64,000 bases of DNA, taken from Ornithinimicrobium cavernae. GTDB lineage: Bacteria; Actinomycetota; Actinomycetes; Actinomycetales; Dermatophilaceae. Where the stretch lies: the NCBI RefSeq assembly GCF_003121625.1, contig NZ_QDDJ01000003.1, forward strand, positions 271,813 through 335,812, given 5' to 3'. The notes beneath the pieces are model-generated. The model was not told where the DNA came from and did no database searches. It saw nothing but the letters and a program-made list of their open reading frames with translations. A program made the position numbers and the translations under genes. Positions 17,835-27,097 of the stretch are shown piece after piece (positions within the stretch are counted from its first letter, which is position 1; every line of letters starts with the position of its first letter).

Positions 17835-18782
17835 ATGGCAGGAAACTCCCAGCGCAAGGGTGCCGTGCGCAAGACGACCAAGAAGGGCCCGCAGGTCGGC
17901 AGCGGCGGTCAGCGCCGCAAGGGCCTGGAGGGACGCGGGCCCACGCCCAAGGCCACCGAGCGGACCGGTCACCCGGCCGCACGGCGGGCGCGGCAGGGCG
18001 CCACGACGTCAGCGCGCCGGCCGCAGCAGCGCGCCGGGGCCAGGGCGAGCACCGAGCTCGTCCTCGGCCGCAACTCGGTCCTGGAGGCGCTACGCACGTA
18101 CGTGCCGGCCACCGCCCTCTACGTCAGCTCCCGGATGGAGTCCGACGACCGGGTGCGGGAGGCGATCAAGCTGGCCACCGAGCAGGGTGTGTCGATCCTG
18201 GAGGCGGCCAAGCCCGAGCTGGACCGGCTGACCGACGGAGCGGTGCACCAGGGCCTGGTGATGCAGGTCCCGCCCTACGACTACGCGCACCCCGAGGACC
18301 TGCTGTCCGCGGAGCTGCCCGGCACGCCGCTGATCGTGGCCCTCGACGGCATCACCGACCCCCGCAACCTCGGGGCGATCATCCGCTCCGTCGGTGCCTT
18401 CGGCGGTCACGGGGTCGTCGTGCCGTCCCGCCGCTCTGCCGGGATGACCGCCGCCGCGTGGAAGACCTCGGCGGGTGCGGCCGCCCGCGTCCGGGTGGCG
18501 CAGGCCACGAACCTGACCAACGCCCTCCTGGACTACCGCCGGGCGGGCTGCTTCGTGATCGGGCTCGATGCCGACGGTGACGTGCAGCTGCCGGACCTCG
18601 AGCTGGCCGACCTGCCGCTCGTGGTGGTCGTCGGGTCCGAGGGCAAGGGCCTGTCCCGGCTGGTCCGCGAGACCTGTGACCAGATCGTGTCCATCTCCAT
18701 GGCGGGGGTCACCGAGTCCCTCAACGCCGGCATCGCCGGCGCTGTCACGCTCTACGAGATCGCCCGCAAGCGCCAGCGCTGA
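17835..18782 (+). CDS. rlmB: 23S rRNA (guanosine-2'-O-)-methyltransferase RlmB
   Basis: The 315-residue SPOUT methyltransferase modifies G2251 (E. coli numbering) of 23S rRNA. It has the L30e-like substrate-binding region ([14 protein letters not shown]), motif 1 [13 protein letters not shown], motif 2 [14 protein letters not shown] and motif 3 [18 protein letters not shown] basic, low-complexity extension of about 75 residues at the N-terminus (many Lys, Arg, Gly) is typical of actinobacterial forms. It is 6 nt after cysS. Confidence 0.92.
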   Translation: MAGNSQRKGAVRKTTKKGPQVGSGGQRRKGLEGRGPTPKATERTGHPAARRARQGATTSARRPQQRAGARASTELVLGRNSVLEALRTYVPATALYVSSRMESDDRVREAIKLATEQGVSILEAAKPELDRLTDGAVHQGLVMQVPPYDYAHPEDLLSAELPGTPLIVALDGITDPRNLGAIIRSVGAFGGHGVVVPSRRSAGMTAAAWKTSAGAAARVRVAQATNLTNALLDYRRAGCFVIGLDADGDVQLPDLELADLPLVVVVGSEGKGLSRLVRETCDQIVSISMAGVTESLNAGIAGAVTLYEIARKRQR

Positions 18783-18786
18783 GCCC

Positions 18787-19242
18787 GTGGCCCTCGTCCG
18801 CGCAGCCAGCCGCGGCCTCGTCGTGACCGACGCGGGGCTGCTGGTCACCGTGCTGCAGGGCAGGACGGGGGAGTACTGGCTGACCCCTGGCGGCGGACAG
18901 AACTTCGGGGAGTCCAAGGTCGAGAACGTGGCCCGGGAGGTGCTGGAGGAGACCGGCTACCGCGTGCGCGTCGGCGACCTGGCCTGCGGACGCGACTACA
19001 TCGGCGCCCGGCACTTCCCCGACTGGGACACCGCGTTCCAGCAGACCGAGCTGTGGTTCTGGTGCGAGCTGCTCGACGACGAGCAGGACCCCGACGCCAT
19101 GGTCCCCGACGTCGACCAGCGGGGCGTGCGCTGGGTGCCCCTGCCCGACCTCCTCGGCTCCCCGCTCTATCCCCGCCGCCTGGCGGCGTGGCTCAACGAG
19201 GACCCCCGCACCCGGCCGGTCTGGCTGGGCGCCGTCAACTGA
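18787..19242 (+). CDS. Nudix hydrolase
   Basis: The 151-residue protein carries a Nudix box, GGGQNFGESKVENVAREV followed by LEETGY (GX5EX7REUXEEXGU), for hydrolysis of a nucleoside diphosphate-linked substrate. The region DTAFQQTELWFWCEL lies in the expected substrate-side strand. Start GTG 18787 is 4 nt after the rlmB stop, so it is likely in the cysS-rlmB operon. Substrate unknown. Confidence 0.82.
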   Translation: MALVRAASRGLVVTDAGLLVTVLQGRTGEYWLTPGGGQNFGESKVENVAREVLEETGYRVRVGDLACGRDYIGARHFPDWDTAFQQTELWFWCELLDDEQDPDAMVPDVDQRGVRWVPLPDLLGSPLYPRRLAAWLNEDPRTRPVWLGAVN

Positions 19243-19275
19243 CCGGGCGGGTCGCCGTCCGCGGGCGCACCCCGG

Positions 19276-20517
19276 TCAGCCGCGGGTGCGGATCGGGATC
19301 TCCTCGGTGTCGACGCCGAGGATCGCCACCTCGTCCGGCTTGCTCGGCAGCACCGTGTCGACGTAGTCCTGCACGGCGGCCTCGAGCGGGACGTCGTAGT
19401 CGGCCCGCTCGGAGAGGTACCAGCGGTGCTCCAGCAGCTCGTGGAACAGCTCGGCCGGCTCCAGCTTGCTGCGCAGCTCCGGGGGGACGGTGCGGGTCAC
19501 CGGCTCGTAGATGCCGGAGAGCCAGTCGTGGGCCACGAGCTCCTCGTCGTCGTTCTGCCGGTTCTGGGAGGCCCGGTAGGCGTCCAGGTCGTTGAGCAGC
19601 CGGCGGGCCTGGTTCTCCTCCACGTCGAGGCCGGTGAGCCGCAGCAGCCGGCGGCTGTGGTGACCCGCGTCCACGATCTTGGGCTCGATCTGGATGTGGG
19701 TGCCGTCCAGGTCGGTGCTCATCGCGAGCTCACCGACGTCGAAGCCGAGGTTGTTGAGGCGCCGGATCCGCTCGTCCACCCGCCACCGGTCGCCCCGCTC
19801 GAACCGCTCCGTGGCGGTGAGCTCGCGCCACAGCAGCTCGTAGCGGTGCATCAGCCGGTCGGCGATCTCCAGGGCGTCGGCGTCCTCGGCCAGCAGCTCA
19901 CCGGCGGCCAGGTCCATCAGCTCACCGGCGATATTGCCGTGCGCGATGTGCAGGTCGTGGGCACGCTGGCCGTCGCTGAGCTGGTTGTGGATCTCGGCGG
20001 TCTCCGCATCGACGAGGTAGGCCGCGAACTCGCCGGCATCCCGCCGGAACAGGGTGTTCGACAGGGAGACGTCACCCCAGTAGACCCCTCCGAGGTGCAG
20101 CCGGACGAGCAGGACGGCGAGGGCGTCGAGCACCCTGCGCGCGGTGTCGGGGCGCAGCTTCTGGCTGAAGATCGCGCGGTAGGGCAGGGAGAACTTCAGG
20201 TGCCGCGTGACCAGGCACGCGTCCAGCTCGTTGCCCTCGGCATCGGTGCGTCCGGCGATCACCGCCAGCGGCTCGACGGCGGGCTGGTCGATCCGGCGCA
20301 GCAGCTGCAGCGTCTGGTACTCGCGCCGGGCGAGCTCGTCCTTGATCTCCTTCACGGCGAGGACACCGCCGGAGAGCCGGACGAAGCGGACCACGTGCCG
20401 GGAGATGCCTCGCGGCAGAGCGGCCAGGTGGTGCTCCGGCCAGTCCTCCAGCGGCACCTGCCAGGGCAGGTCGAGGATGGCGGGGTCCGGCCTGGCGGCA
20501 GTGATCTGCAGTGCCAT
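19276..20517 (-). CDS. DUF4032 domain protein with kinase-like N-terminus
   Basis: The 413-residue protein has an N-terminal lipopolysaccharide-kinase-like region: VVRFVRLSGGVLAVKEIKDE (possible nucleotide-binding lysine), catalytic-loop-like YWGDVSLSNTLF and VDAETAE, the last two resembling the D-x4-N and D-x-E of protein-kinase folds. The C-terminal half is DUF4032. No substrate is known. GAGGAGG upstream of ATG 20517 supports the start. Convergent with the Nudix gene. Confidence 0.8.
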   Translation of the reverse strand: MALQITAARPDPAILDLPWQVPLEDWPEHHLAALPRGISRHVVRFVRLSGGVLAVKEIKDELARREYQTLQLLRRIDQPAVEPLAVIAGRTDAEGNELDACLVTRHLKFSLPYRAIFSQKLRPDTARRVLDALAVLLVRLHLGGVYWGDVSLSNTLFRRDAGEFAAYLVDAETAEIHNQLSDGQRAHDLHIAHGNIAGELMDLAAGELLAEDADALEIADRLMHRYELLWRELTATERFERGDRWRVDERIRRLNNLGFDVGELAMSTDLDGTHIQIEPKIVDAGHHSRRLLRLTGLDVEENQARRLLNDLDAYRASQNRQNDDEELVAHDWLSGIYEPVTRTVPPELRSKLEPAELFHELLEHRWYLSERADYDVPLEAAVQDYVDTVLPSKPDEVAILGVDTEEIPIRTRG

Positions 20518-20599
20518 GGTTGCCTCCTCGGGAAGGGTGCGGTCTGGCCATTGTCCGCCAGACCGCACCCGCCGGACCAGTCCGGTGCGTCCCGGGACC

Positions 20600-21682
20600 T
20601 CAGTCGCCGAGGCGCAGCCCCGACTCGGCGTGGAAGACGTGCAGGTGGTCGGACTTCGGCGCGAAGTGGACGACCTCGCCCTTCATCGGCGGCGTGCGGC
20701 CGTCGACGCGGGCGATGAACGGCTTGTCGTCGGCCTCCTGGCCGGGCACGCGGCCGTAGACGTAGGCGTCCGCGCCGAGCTCCTCGACCACGTCGACCTC
20801 GATCGGCAGGCCCGTGCCGTCGGTGGACAGGCTCAGGTCCTCGGGACGCACACCCACGACGACCCGGTCGCCGGCCCCGGCGAGGACCTCGCGGGCGATC
20901 GGCAGGATGGTCTCCCCGAACCGCACGCCGCCGTCGGCGACCGCGACGTCCATCAGGTTCATGGCCGGGGAGCCGATGAAGCCGGCCACGAAGGCGTTGT
21001 CCGGGTGGTCGTACATGCGGCGCGGGGCGTCGCACTGCTGGAGCACGCCGTCCTTGAGCACGGCGACCCGGTCGCCCATGGTCATCGCCTCCACCTGGTC
21101 GTGCGTGACGTAGACGGTGGTGACCCCGAGCCGGCGCTGCAGCGAGGCGATCTGGGTGCGGGTCTGGACGCGGAGCTTGGCGTCCAGGTTGGACAGCGGC
21201 TCGTCCATCAGGAACACCTGCGGCTGCCGCACGATGGCCCGGCCCATGGCCACACGCTGGCGCTGCCCGCCGGACAGGGCCTTGGGCTTGCGGTCCAGGT
21301 AGGGCTCCAGGTCCAGGATCTTGGCCGCCTCCTCGACCCGCTGGCGGATCTCCGCCTTGGACTTGCCGGCGATGCGCAGGGCGAAGCCCATGTTGTCGGC
21401 GACCGACATGTGGGGGTAGAGCGCGTAGTTCTGGAACACCATGGCCACGTCGCGGTCCTTGGGCGGCAGATCGGTGACCTCCCGGTCGCCGATCAGGATG
21501 CGGCCGGAGTTCACCTCCTCCAGGCCCGCGAGCATGCGCAGGCTGGTGGACTTGCCGCAGCCGGACGGGCCCACGAGCACGAGGAACTCGCCGTCGGCGA
21601 TCTCGATGTCGAGGGAGTCCACGGCCGGGGCGTCCGAGCCGGGATAGATCCTGGTGGCCTGGTCAAAGGTCACAGTTGCCAT
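20600..21682 (-). CDS. ugpC: sugar ABC transporter ATPase (MsmK/UgpC/MalK type)
   Basis: The 360-residue ATPase has Walker A GPSGCGKST, Q-loop VFQNYALYPHM, signature LSGGQRQRVAMGRA, Walker B VFLMDEPLSNLDA, H-loop VTHD and a C-terminal MalK-like TOBE regulatory domain. In Actinobacteria such an ATPase often energises several sugar importers. It is divergent from malE across a 281-bp region holding a palindromic operator, so it probably powers the malEFG permease among others. Confidence 0.9.
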   Translation of the reverse strand: MATVTFDQATRIYPGSDAPAVDSLDIEIADGEFLVLVGPSGCGKSTSLRMLAGLEEVNSGRILIGDREVTDLPPKDRDVAMVFQNYALYPHMSVADNMGFALRIAGKSKAEIRQRVEEAAKILDLEPYLDRKPKALSGGQRQRVAMGRAIVRQPQVFLMDEPLSNLDAKLRVQTRTQIASLQRRLGVTTVYVTHDQVEAMTMGDRVAVLKDGVLQQCDAPRRMYDHPDNAFVAGFIGSPAMNLMDVAVADGGVRFGETILPIAREVLAGAGDRVVVGVRPEDLSLSTDGTGLPIEVDVVEELGADAYVYGRVPGQEADDKPFIARVDGRTPPMKGEVVHFAPKSDHLHVFHAESGLRLGD

Positions 21683-21844
21683 GGTGACTTCTCCTTCACC
21701 GGCAGGAACGTGCCGGACGATCCGTTGTAAAGGACGGTCCCGCCGCCGGATGACGACGGGTCAGCCGGGGCCGTGCCCCGTGAAGTCCCGGCCCTGGGGC
21801 CGGTCACCGGCGGCACTGCCCGTGACTATGTGCACACAGTACAT

Positions 21845-21860
21845 CTGCAAGTTCTTGCAG
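21845..21860 (+). promoter_or_regulatory. palindromic operator for the LacI-family regulator
   Basis: CTGCAAG (21845-21851), TT, CTTGCAG (21854-21860) is a perfect inverted repeat 104 bp before malE. CTTGCAG-type repeats are the recognition sequence reported for Streptomyces MalR/Reg1 LacI-family regulators of maltose genes. A possible -10 (TAAGGT, 21867-21872) lies immediately downstream, so repressor binding would block the promoter. Confidence 0.7.
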
Positions 21861-21963
21861 AATTTGTAAGGTGGTGTCATGCTAGCCGACGTCCTCACCG
21901 GGACGAGCCCTGGCTGCGGCCACCGCGAGCTGCTCGCGGACCACCCTGTTCGAAGGAGAACAC

Positions 21964-23340
21964 ATGAAGCGCACGACCGGCGCGATCGCGATGGCGGGCA
22001 TCACGGCCCTGCTGCTGACCGCCTGCGGTGGCGACACCGAGTCCGAGGACCCGACCAGCCCGGCGGCCGACGAGGCCGACGCGCCCGAGGGTGATGACGA
22101 GGGGGCGACGTCCGACGCGGGCGATGCCGCCGACGAGACCGCTGCCGGAGGTGAGGGCGACGCGGCCGGTGAGACCGCCGGCGCCCCCGCGGCCAGCGAC
22201 GGCACCAGCCTGGTGATCTGGGCGGACGACCTGCGCGCCGCCGCCATCGAGCCGCTGACCGAGACCTTCACGGCGGACACCGGCGTCGAGGTCAAGGTCC
22301 AGGTGGTGGCCCAGGAGAAGCTGCGCGAGCAGTTCAAGGACGCTGTCGGCCAGGGAGCCGGCCCGGACATCACCATCGGCGCGCACGACTGGCTGGGTGA
22401 GCTCGTCCAGAACAACGTCGTGGCCCCCGTGCAGATCGCCCCGGACGTCGCTGAGCAGTTCGTGCCCGAGTCGATCGAGGCCGTGACCTTCGAGGGCCAG
22501 CTCTACGCGGTGCCCTACTCCGTCGAGTCCCTCGCCCTGATCCGCAACACCGACCTCGCGCCGGAGGTGCCGGCCTCCATGGAGGAGCTCGTCGAGAACG
22601 GCCAGGCCATGGTCGAGGCCGGCGACACCGAGCTCATCCTGGCCCAGGAGCTGGGCAAGGAGGGCAACGCCTACTCGATGTACCCCTACGTGTCCGCCTA
22701 CGGCGGCGGCATCTTCCCGCTCCTCGAGGAGGGAGGCTTCGACGGCAGCAAGGCCATCCTGGACTCGCCGGAGACGCTGCAGGGTGCCGAGAAGCTGGCG
22801 TGGCTGGGCGAGGTGGGTGCGCTCAGCACCAACCAGGACGCCTCCAACGTCATCCCCAACTTCATCGACGGCAAGGCCGCCTACATGGTGTCCGGCCCGT
22901 GGGCGATCGACCAGATCACCGAGGGCGGCATCAACTACGCGATCGACCCGATCCCGGACTTCGCGGACGGTGGCGAGACCGCTCCCTTCCTGGGTGTCCA
23001 GACGTTCTACGTCTCCGCGGAGTCGCTGAACCCGCAGATCGCCCAGACCTTCGTGCAGGAGTACGTCCCCACGGAGGAGATCCAGGTCGGCATGTTCGAG
23101 GCCGACCGTCGCCCGCCGGCGCTGACCGCCGCGGCCGAGCAGGTCCAGTCCCAGGACGAGGACGTCGAGGCGTGGTCCGCCGCCGCCGAGGGCGGCACGC
23201 CGATGCCGAACATCCCGCAGATGAACGCGGTCTGGGGACCGTTGGGCAAGGCCACCGCCGACATCGTCGGCGGCGCCGACCCCGCCGAGCGCATGGCCAC
23301 CGCACAGACCGAGGTCGCCAGCGCCCTGGGCGGCCGGTAG
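21964..23340 (+). CDS. malE: maltose/maltodextrin-type ABC transporter substrate-binding lipoprotein
   Basis: The 458-residue lipoprotein has a signal peptide with lipobox LLLTACGG, then an acidic, Gly/Ala/Asp-rich linker of about 60 residues, then a MalE-like binding fold (LVIWADD, DITIGAHDWLGELVQNN, GQLYAVPYSVESLALIRN, YMVSGPWAI). It would capture maltose, maltodextrin or trehalose-like sugars outside the membrane. Its promoter carries the CTGCAAG-TT-CTTGCAG operator. Two strong hairpins separate it from malF. Confidence 0.9.
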   Translation: MKRTTGAIAMAGITALLLTACGGDTESEDPTSPAADEADAPEGDDEGATSDAGDAADETAAGGEGDAAGETAGAPAASDGTSLVIWADDLRAAAIEPLTETFTADTGVEVKVQVVAQEKLREQFKDAVGQGAGPDITIGAHDWLGELVQNNVVAPVQIAPDVAEQFVPESIEAVTFEGQLYAVPYSVESLALIRNTDLAPEVPASMEELVENGQAMVEAGDTELILAQELGKEGNAYSMYPYVSAYGGGIFPLLEEGGFDGSKAILDSPETLQGAEKLAWLGEVGALSTNQDASNVIPNFIDGKAAYMVSGPWAIDQITEGGINYAIDPIPDFADGGETAPFLGVQTFYVSAESLNPQIAQTFVQEYVPTEEIQVGMFEADRRPPALTAAAEQVQSQDEDVEAWSAAAEGGTPMPNIPQMNAVWGPLGKATADIVGGADPAERMATAQTEVASALGGR

Positions 23341-23348
23341 TCGCTCCG

Positions 23349-23422
23349 GACCTGGTGTGCCGACCCGGCCGGTCGGCATACCAGGTCCAGGTGGTGCGGG
23401 TCCGGTCCGCCGGACCCGCACC
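23349..23422 (+). terminator. two tandem hairpins between malE and malF
   Basis: The first hairpin is a 17-bp stem with a 5-nt loop (23349-23387, a single G-T wobble); the second is a perfect 13-bp stem with a 4-nt loop (23393-23422). No T-run follows either. They probably act as a partial terminator or as an mRNA 3'-end stabiliser that lets malE exceed malFG expression. Confidence 0.65.
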
Positions 23423-23468
23423 GTGACCACCTCCCCCTCCCCGACAACGACGTCCCCTGGAGTCCTCG

Positions 23469-25070
23469 ATGTCCCAAGCTCCCGTCGGCCAGCCGGTAGC
23501 GACCCCACCGTGGGTGCTCGCTGTGAAGTGGCTGCTGATCGCGCTCACGCTGGCCGCCTGCACCTACCTGGCCTGGCTCGCGGTCGAGGGCGGCTCGTGG
23601 CTCATCGTGACCGTGGTGGCCTTCCTCGCCATGTCCGTGCTGGTGGTGTACTCCACGCGCCGGGGCATCACGATGAAGTACCTGCTGCCCGGGCTCATCC
23701 TGCTGGCGCTCTTCCAGGTGTGGCCGATCGCCTACACGGTCGCCACCGCCTTCACCAACTACGGCGACGGGCACTCCCTCAGCAAGGAGGAGGCGATCGA
23801 GGCCATCCAGGCGCAGTCGGTCCGGCCCGCGCCGGACTCGGCCCGCTACGGGATGTCCGTGGCGATCCCCGAGGGTGAGGAGATCGCCACCGCCGAGCTC
23901 TCCTTCCTGCTCACCCGCCCCGCCCAGGAGGGCGCGACCGGTGAGCACGTCGTGGACGGGCAGGAGCTGTTCGTCGGCACACTGGAGGGACTGGAGCCAC
24001 TCCCCGTGGAGGGGGTGACGCTGCGCGGCAACGGCACCATCGGTGCGGCACCCGGCTACCGCGTGCTCACCCTGGTGGAGGCCAACGAACGCGCCCAGGA
24101 CGTCTCCGCGTTCGCCGTGCCCGTGGACGGCGACCTGGGGATCAAGGCGGCCACCGGCACCCAGGCCTTCGTCGGTCGCGCGACGACCACCTACAACCCC
24201 GACGCGGACACGATGACCACCCTGGAGGGCACGGTCTACGTCGCCCGGGACGGCAACTTCGTCCCGCAGGACGGGCAGGGCCCGGCCCTGCCGACCGGCT
24301 GGACCGAGAACGTGGGGCTGGACAACTTCAGCTCGATCTTCACCGACTCCACCCTGCGCAACGGCTTCGTCAAGATCTTCGTGTGGAACCTGGTCTTCCC
24401 GCTGCTCAGCGTCGGGTCGACGTTCCTGCTCGGGATGCTGCTGGCGCTGCTGTTCAACGACCCGCGCCTGCGCGGCAAGGGGATCTACCGGTCCCTGCTG
24501 ATCCTGCCGTACGCCCTCCCGATCTTCGTCACGGCGATCGTCTGGGCCGCGATGTTCAACCAGGACTTCGGCATGATCAACGAGGTCACCGGACTGAACA
24601 TCGACTGGCTCGGTGACCCGTGGGCGGCCCGGGCCGCCGTGCTGATCACCAACCTCTGGCTCGGCTTCCCCTACATGTTCCTGATCTGCACCGGTGCGCT
24701 GCAGTCGATCCCGACCGACGTCCGGGAGGCCGCCTCGGTCGACGGCGCAGGGCCGTTTCGCACGCTGTGGTCGGTGGTCATGCCGCTGCTGCTGGTCGCG
24801 GTCGGGCCGCTGCTGGTGGCCTCGTTCGCGTTCAACTTCAACAACTTCGGGCTGATCTACCTGCTGACCGGGGGTGGGCCGTTCGACGCCACGAACAGCC
24901 AGGTCGGCAACACCGACCTGCTGATCACCTTTGCCTACCGGCTCGCGCTGGAGTCGGGCACACCCAACATCGGGCTCGCCTCGGCCGTCAGCATCATCAT
25001 CTTCCTCCTGGTGGGAGCCCTGAGCTATGTCGGCTTCCGCCAGTCCAAGGCACTCGAAGAGGTGAACTGA
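23469..25070 (+). CDS. malF: maltose-type ABC transporter permease MalF
   Basis: The 533-residue integral membrane protein has N-terminal membrane helices, a large extracytoplasmic domain (about residues 95-290, as in the P2 loop of MalF) and a C-terminal permease core with the EAA loop SIPTDVREAASVDGAGPFR that docks the ATPase. The P2 domain is characteristic of MalF in contrast to short UgpA-type permeases. It is 1 nt from malG. Confidence 0.9.
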   Translation: MSQAPVGQPVATPPWVLAVKWLLIALTLAACTYLAWLAVEGGSWLIVTVVAFLAMSVLVVYSTRRGITMKYLLPGLILLALFQVWPIAYTVATAFTNYGDGHSLSKEEAIEAIQAQSVRPAPDSARYGMSVAIPEGEEIATAELSFLLTRPAQEGATGEHVVDGQELFVGTLEGLEPLPVEGVTLRGNGTIGAAPGYRVLTLVEANERAQDVSAFAVPVDGDLGIKAATGTQAFVGRATTTYNPDADTMTTLEGTVYVARDGNFVPQDGQGPALPTGWTENVGLDNFSSIFTDSTLRNGFVKIFVWNLVFPLLSVGSTFLLGMLLALLFNDPRLRGKGIYRSLLILPYALPIFVTAIVWAAMFNQDFGMINEVTGLNIDWLGDPWAARAAVLITNLWLGFPYMFLICTGALQSIPTDVREAASVDGAGPFRTLWSVVMPLLLVAVGPLLVASFAFNFNNFGLIYLLTGGGPFDATNSQVGNTDLLITFAYRLALESGTPNIGLASAVSIIIFLLVGALSYVGFRQSKALEEVN

Positions 25071-25071
25071 G

Positions 25072-26025
25072 ATGTCTCAGCCCACTGCCGCCGGGGTCCC
25101 CGGCGCCGTCCCGGCCGAGGTGCCCGGCCCGGCCGTCGGCACGGTGCCCGACACCGGGACCGTCCGGGTGCCGCCCGGCCAGAAGCCGCGCACCGGCGTG
25201 TGGTGGCGACACGCGCTGGCGGTCCTGGCGCTCGTCTGGGCGCTCTTCCCGGTGCTGTTCATTCTGTCGGCCGCGCTCAACCCGGCCGGCACGCTCAACA
25301 GCGCGTCGCCGGTGCCGACGGCGTTCTCGTTCGACAACTTCTCGGACCTGTTCGCCTCGCAGACCTTCCCCTTCTGGAGCTGGTTCCGCAACTCGCTGGT
25401 CGTCGCGGGTCTGGGCACGGTCTTCCAGGTCTTCATCGGTGCGGCCGCGGCCTTCGCCTTCTCCCGCCTGCGGTGGCGCGGGCGCCGGCCCGGCCTGATG
25501 GCCCTCCTGCTCTCCCAGATGTTCCCGGCGCTCCTGGCCTTCCCTGCCCTCTACCTGATGTTCCTCAAGATCGGGGACGTCCTGCCGGCGATCGGCCTGA
25601 ACACCCTGTGGGGCCTGCTGCTGGTCTACCTGGGGGGCGCGATGGGAGCCAACGTGTGGCTGCTCAAGGGCTATTTCGACACCATCCCCAAGGAGCTGGA
25701 CGAGGCCGCCAAGATGGACGGGGCGAGCCACGCGCGGATCTTCTTCACGATGACGCTGCGCCTGGTGGCCCCGATCCTGGCGACCGTCGGCATCCTGGCG
25801 TTCGTCGCCCTCTGGGGCGAGTTCCTGCTCGCCAGCATCTTCCTGCTCGACCAGGAGCGCCGCACACTCGGAGTGGGCCTGTACTCGCTCAACCTGGCCG
25901 ACCGCAACAAGTACTTCGGCATGTTCTGCGCCGGTGCCCTGATCGCCTCCCTACCCCCGGTGGTCGTCTACCTCACCCTGCAGAAGCAGCTCATCGGCGG
26001 GCTCACGCAGGGCTCGGTCAAGTAG
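25072..26025 (+). CDS. malG: maltose-type ABC transporter permease MalG
   Basis: The 317-residue permease has a Pro/Gly-rich cytoplasmic N-terminus (about 45 residues), six membrane helices and the EAA loop TIPKELDEAAKMDGASHAR. It forms the channel with MalF. It starts 1 nt after the malF stop. Confidence 0.9.
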   Translation: MSQPTAAGVPGAVPAEVPGPAVGTVPDTGTVRVPPGQKPRTGVWWRHALAVLALVWALFPVLFILSAALNPAGTLNSASPVPTAFSFDNFSDLFASQTFPFWSWFRNSLVVAGLGTVFQVFIGAAAAFAFSRLRWRGRRPGLMALLLSQMFPALLAFPALYLMFLKIGDVLPAIGLNTLWGLLLVYLGGAMGANVWLLKGYFDTIPKELDEAAKMDGASHARIFFTMTLRLVAPILATVGILAFVALWGEFLLASIFLLDQERRTLGVGLYSLNLADRNKYFGMFCAGALIASLPPVVVYLTLQKQLIGGLTQGSVK

Positions 26026-26083
26026 CCGTGGCTCCCCGACGCGCGCCCCGCGCCACCCCTGCGACACAGCCGGCAGGTGGACG

Positions 26084-27088
26084 ATGAGCAGGCTGGCCGA
26101 CCTGGCGCAGTACGCCGGCGTGAGTGAGGCCACGGTCAGCCGTGTCCTCAACGACCGGCCGGGGGTCGCCGCCGCCACCCGGCAGGCCGTGCTCACCGCG
26201 CTGGACGTGCTCGGCTACGAGCGGCCGAGCAAGCTGCGCCGCAGCAGCGCGGGACTGGTGGGGCTGATCGTGCCCGAACTCACCAACCCGATCTTCCCGG
26301 CCTTCGCGCAGGCCGTGGAGACCCACCTGGCCGCGGCCAACTACACCCCGGTGCTGTGCACGCAGGTCCCGGGCGGCGTCCACGAGGACGAGTACGTCCA
26401 GATGCTGCTCGAGCGGGGAGTGGCCAGCATCATCTTCATCAGCGGCTACCACGCGGACACCAAGGCGGGCGTCGAGCGCTACACCACGCTGCGGGAGCGC
26501 GGGCTGCCGATCACGATGATCAACGGCTGGCGCGCGGACATCGAGGCCACCTTCATCTCCAACGACGACGTCGCCGGGGTGCACCTGGCCGTCCGGCACC
26601 TGCGGGACATGGGGCACACCAGGATCGGGCTCGCCACGGGGCCGTCCCGCTACGTGCCGGTCCAGCGCAAGCTCCGGGGCTACCAGGAGGCGATGGACGA
26701 CCTGCTGCCCGGCTCGGACCAGTTCGTCCAGACCACCCTGTTCACCGTCGAGGGCGGCGCCGCTGCGGGGCGGCGGCTGCTGGACCAGGGAGTGACCGCG
26801 GTGGTCTGCGGGTCGGACATCATGGCGCTCGGCGTCGTCCGCGCGGCCCGGCAGGCAGGGCTGCGGGTTCCCGAGGACGTCTCCGTGGTCGGCTCCGACG
26901 ACTCCCAGCTCATCGGCTTCACCGACCCGCCGCTGACGACGGTCCGTCAGGACGTCACGGCGATGAGCGAGGCCGCGGTGACGGCGATCCTGGAGGAGAT
27001 CCAGGGCGAGGAGGTCGCGCACCGGGAGTACCTGTTCGCCCCCGAGCTGATCCTGCGCGGCTCCACCGGCGCGGCCCCCCGGGGCTGA
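26084..27088 (+). CDS. LacI-family transcriptional regulator of the sugar operon
   Basis: The 334-residue regulator has an N-terminal helix-turn-helix and hinge (LADLAQYAGVSEATVSRVLN) and a periplasmic-binding-protein-like effector domain (LVGLIVPELTNPIFPAFAQ, VSVVGSDDSQLIGF). Lying directly after malEFG, it probably represses the operon through the palindrome at 21845-21860 and releases it on binding a maltose-type inducer; this assignment is from context. Confidence 0.88.
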   Translation: MSRLADLAQYAGVSEATVSRVLNDRPGVAAATRQAVLTALDVLGYERPSKLRRSSAGLVGLIVPELTNPIFPAFAQAVETHLAAANYTPVLCTQVPGGVHEDEYVQMLLERGVASIIFISGYHADTKAGVERYTTLRERGLPITMINGWRADIEATFISNDDVAGVHLAVRHLRDMGHTRIGLATGPSRYVPVQRKLRGYQEAMDDLLPGSDQFVQTTLFTVEGGAAAGRRLLDQGVTAVVCGSDIMALGVVRAARQAGLRVPEDVSVVGSDDSQLIGFTDPPLTTVRQDVTAMSEAAVTAILEEIQGEEVAHREYLFAPELILRGSTGAAPRG

Positions 27089-27097
27089 GCCGGCGCG

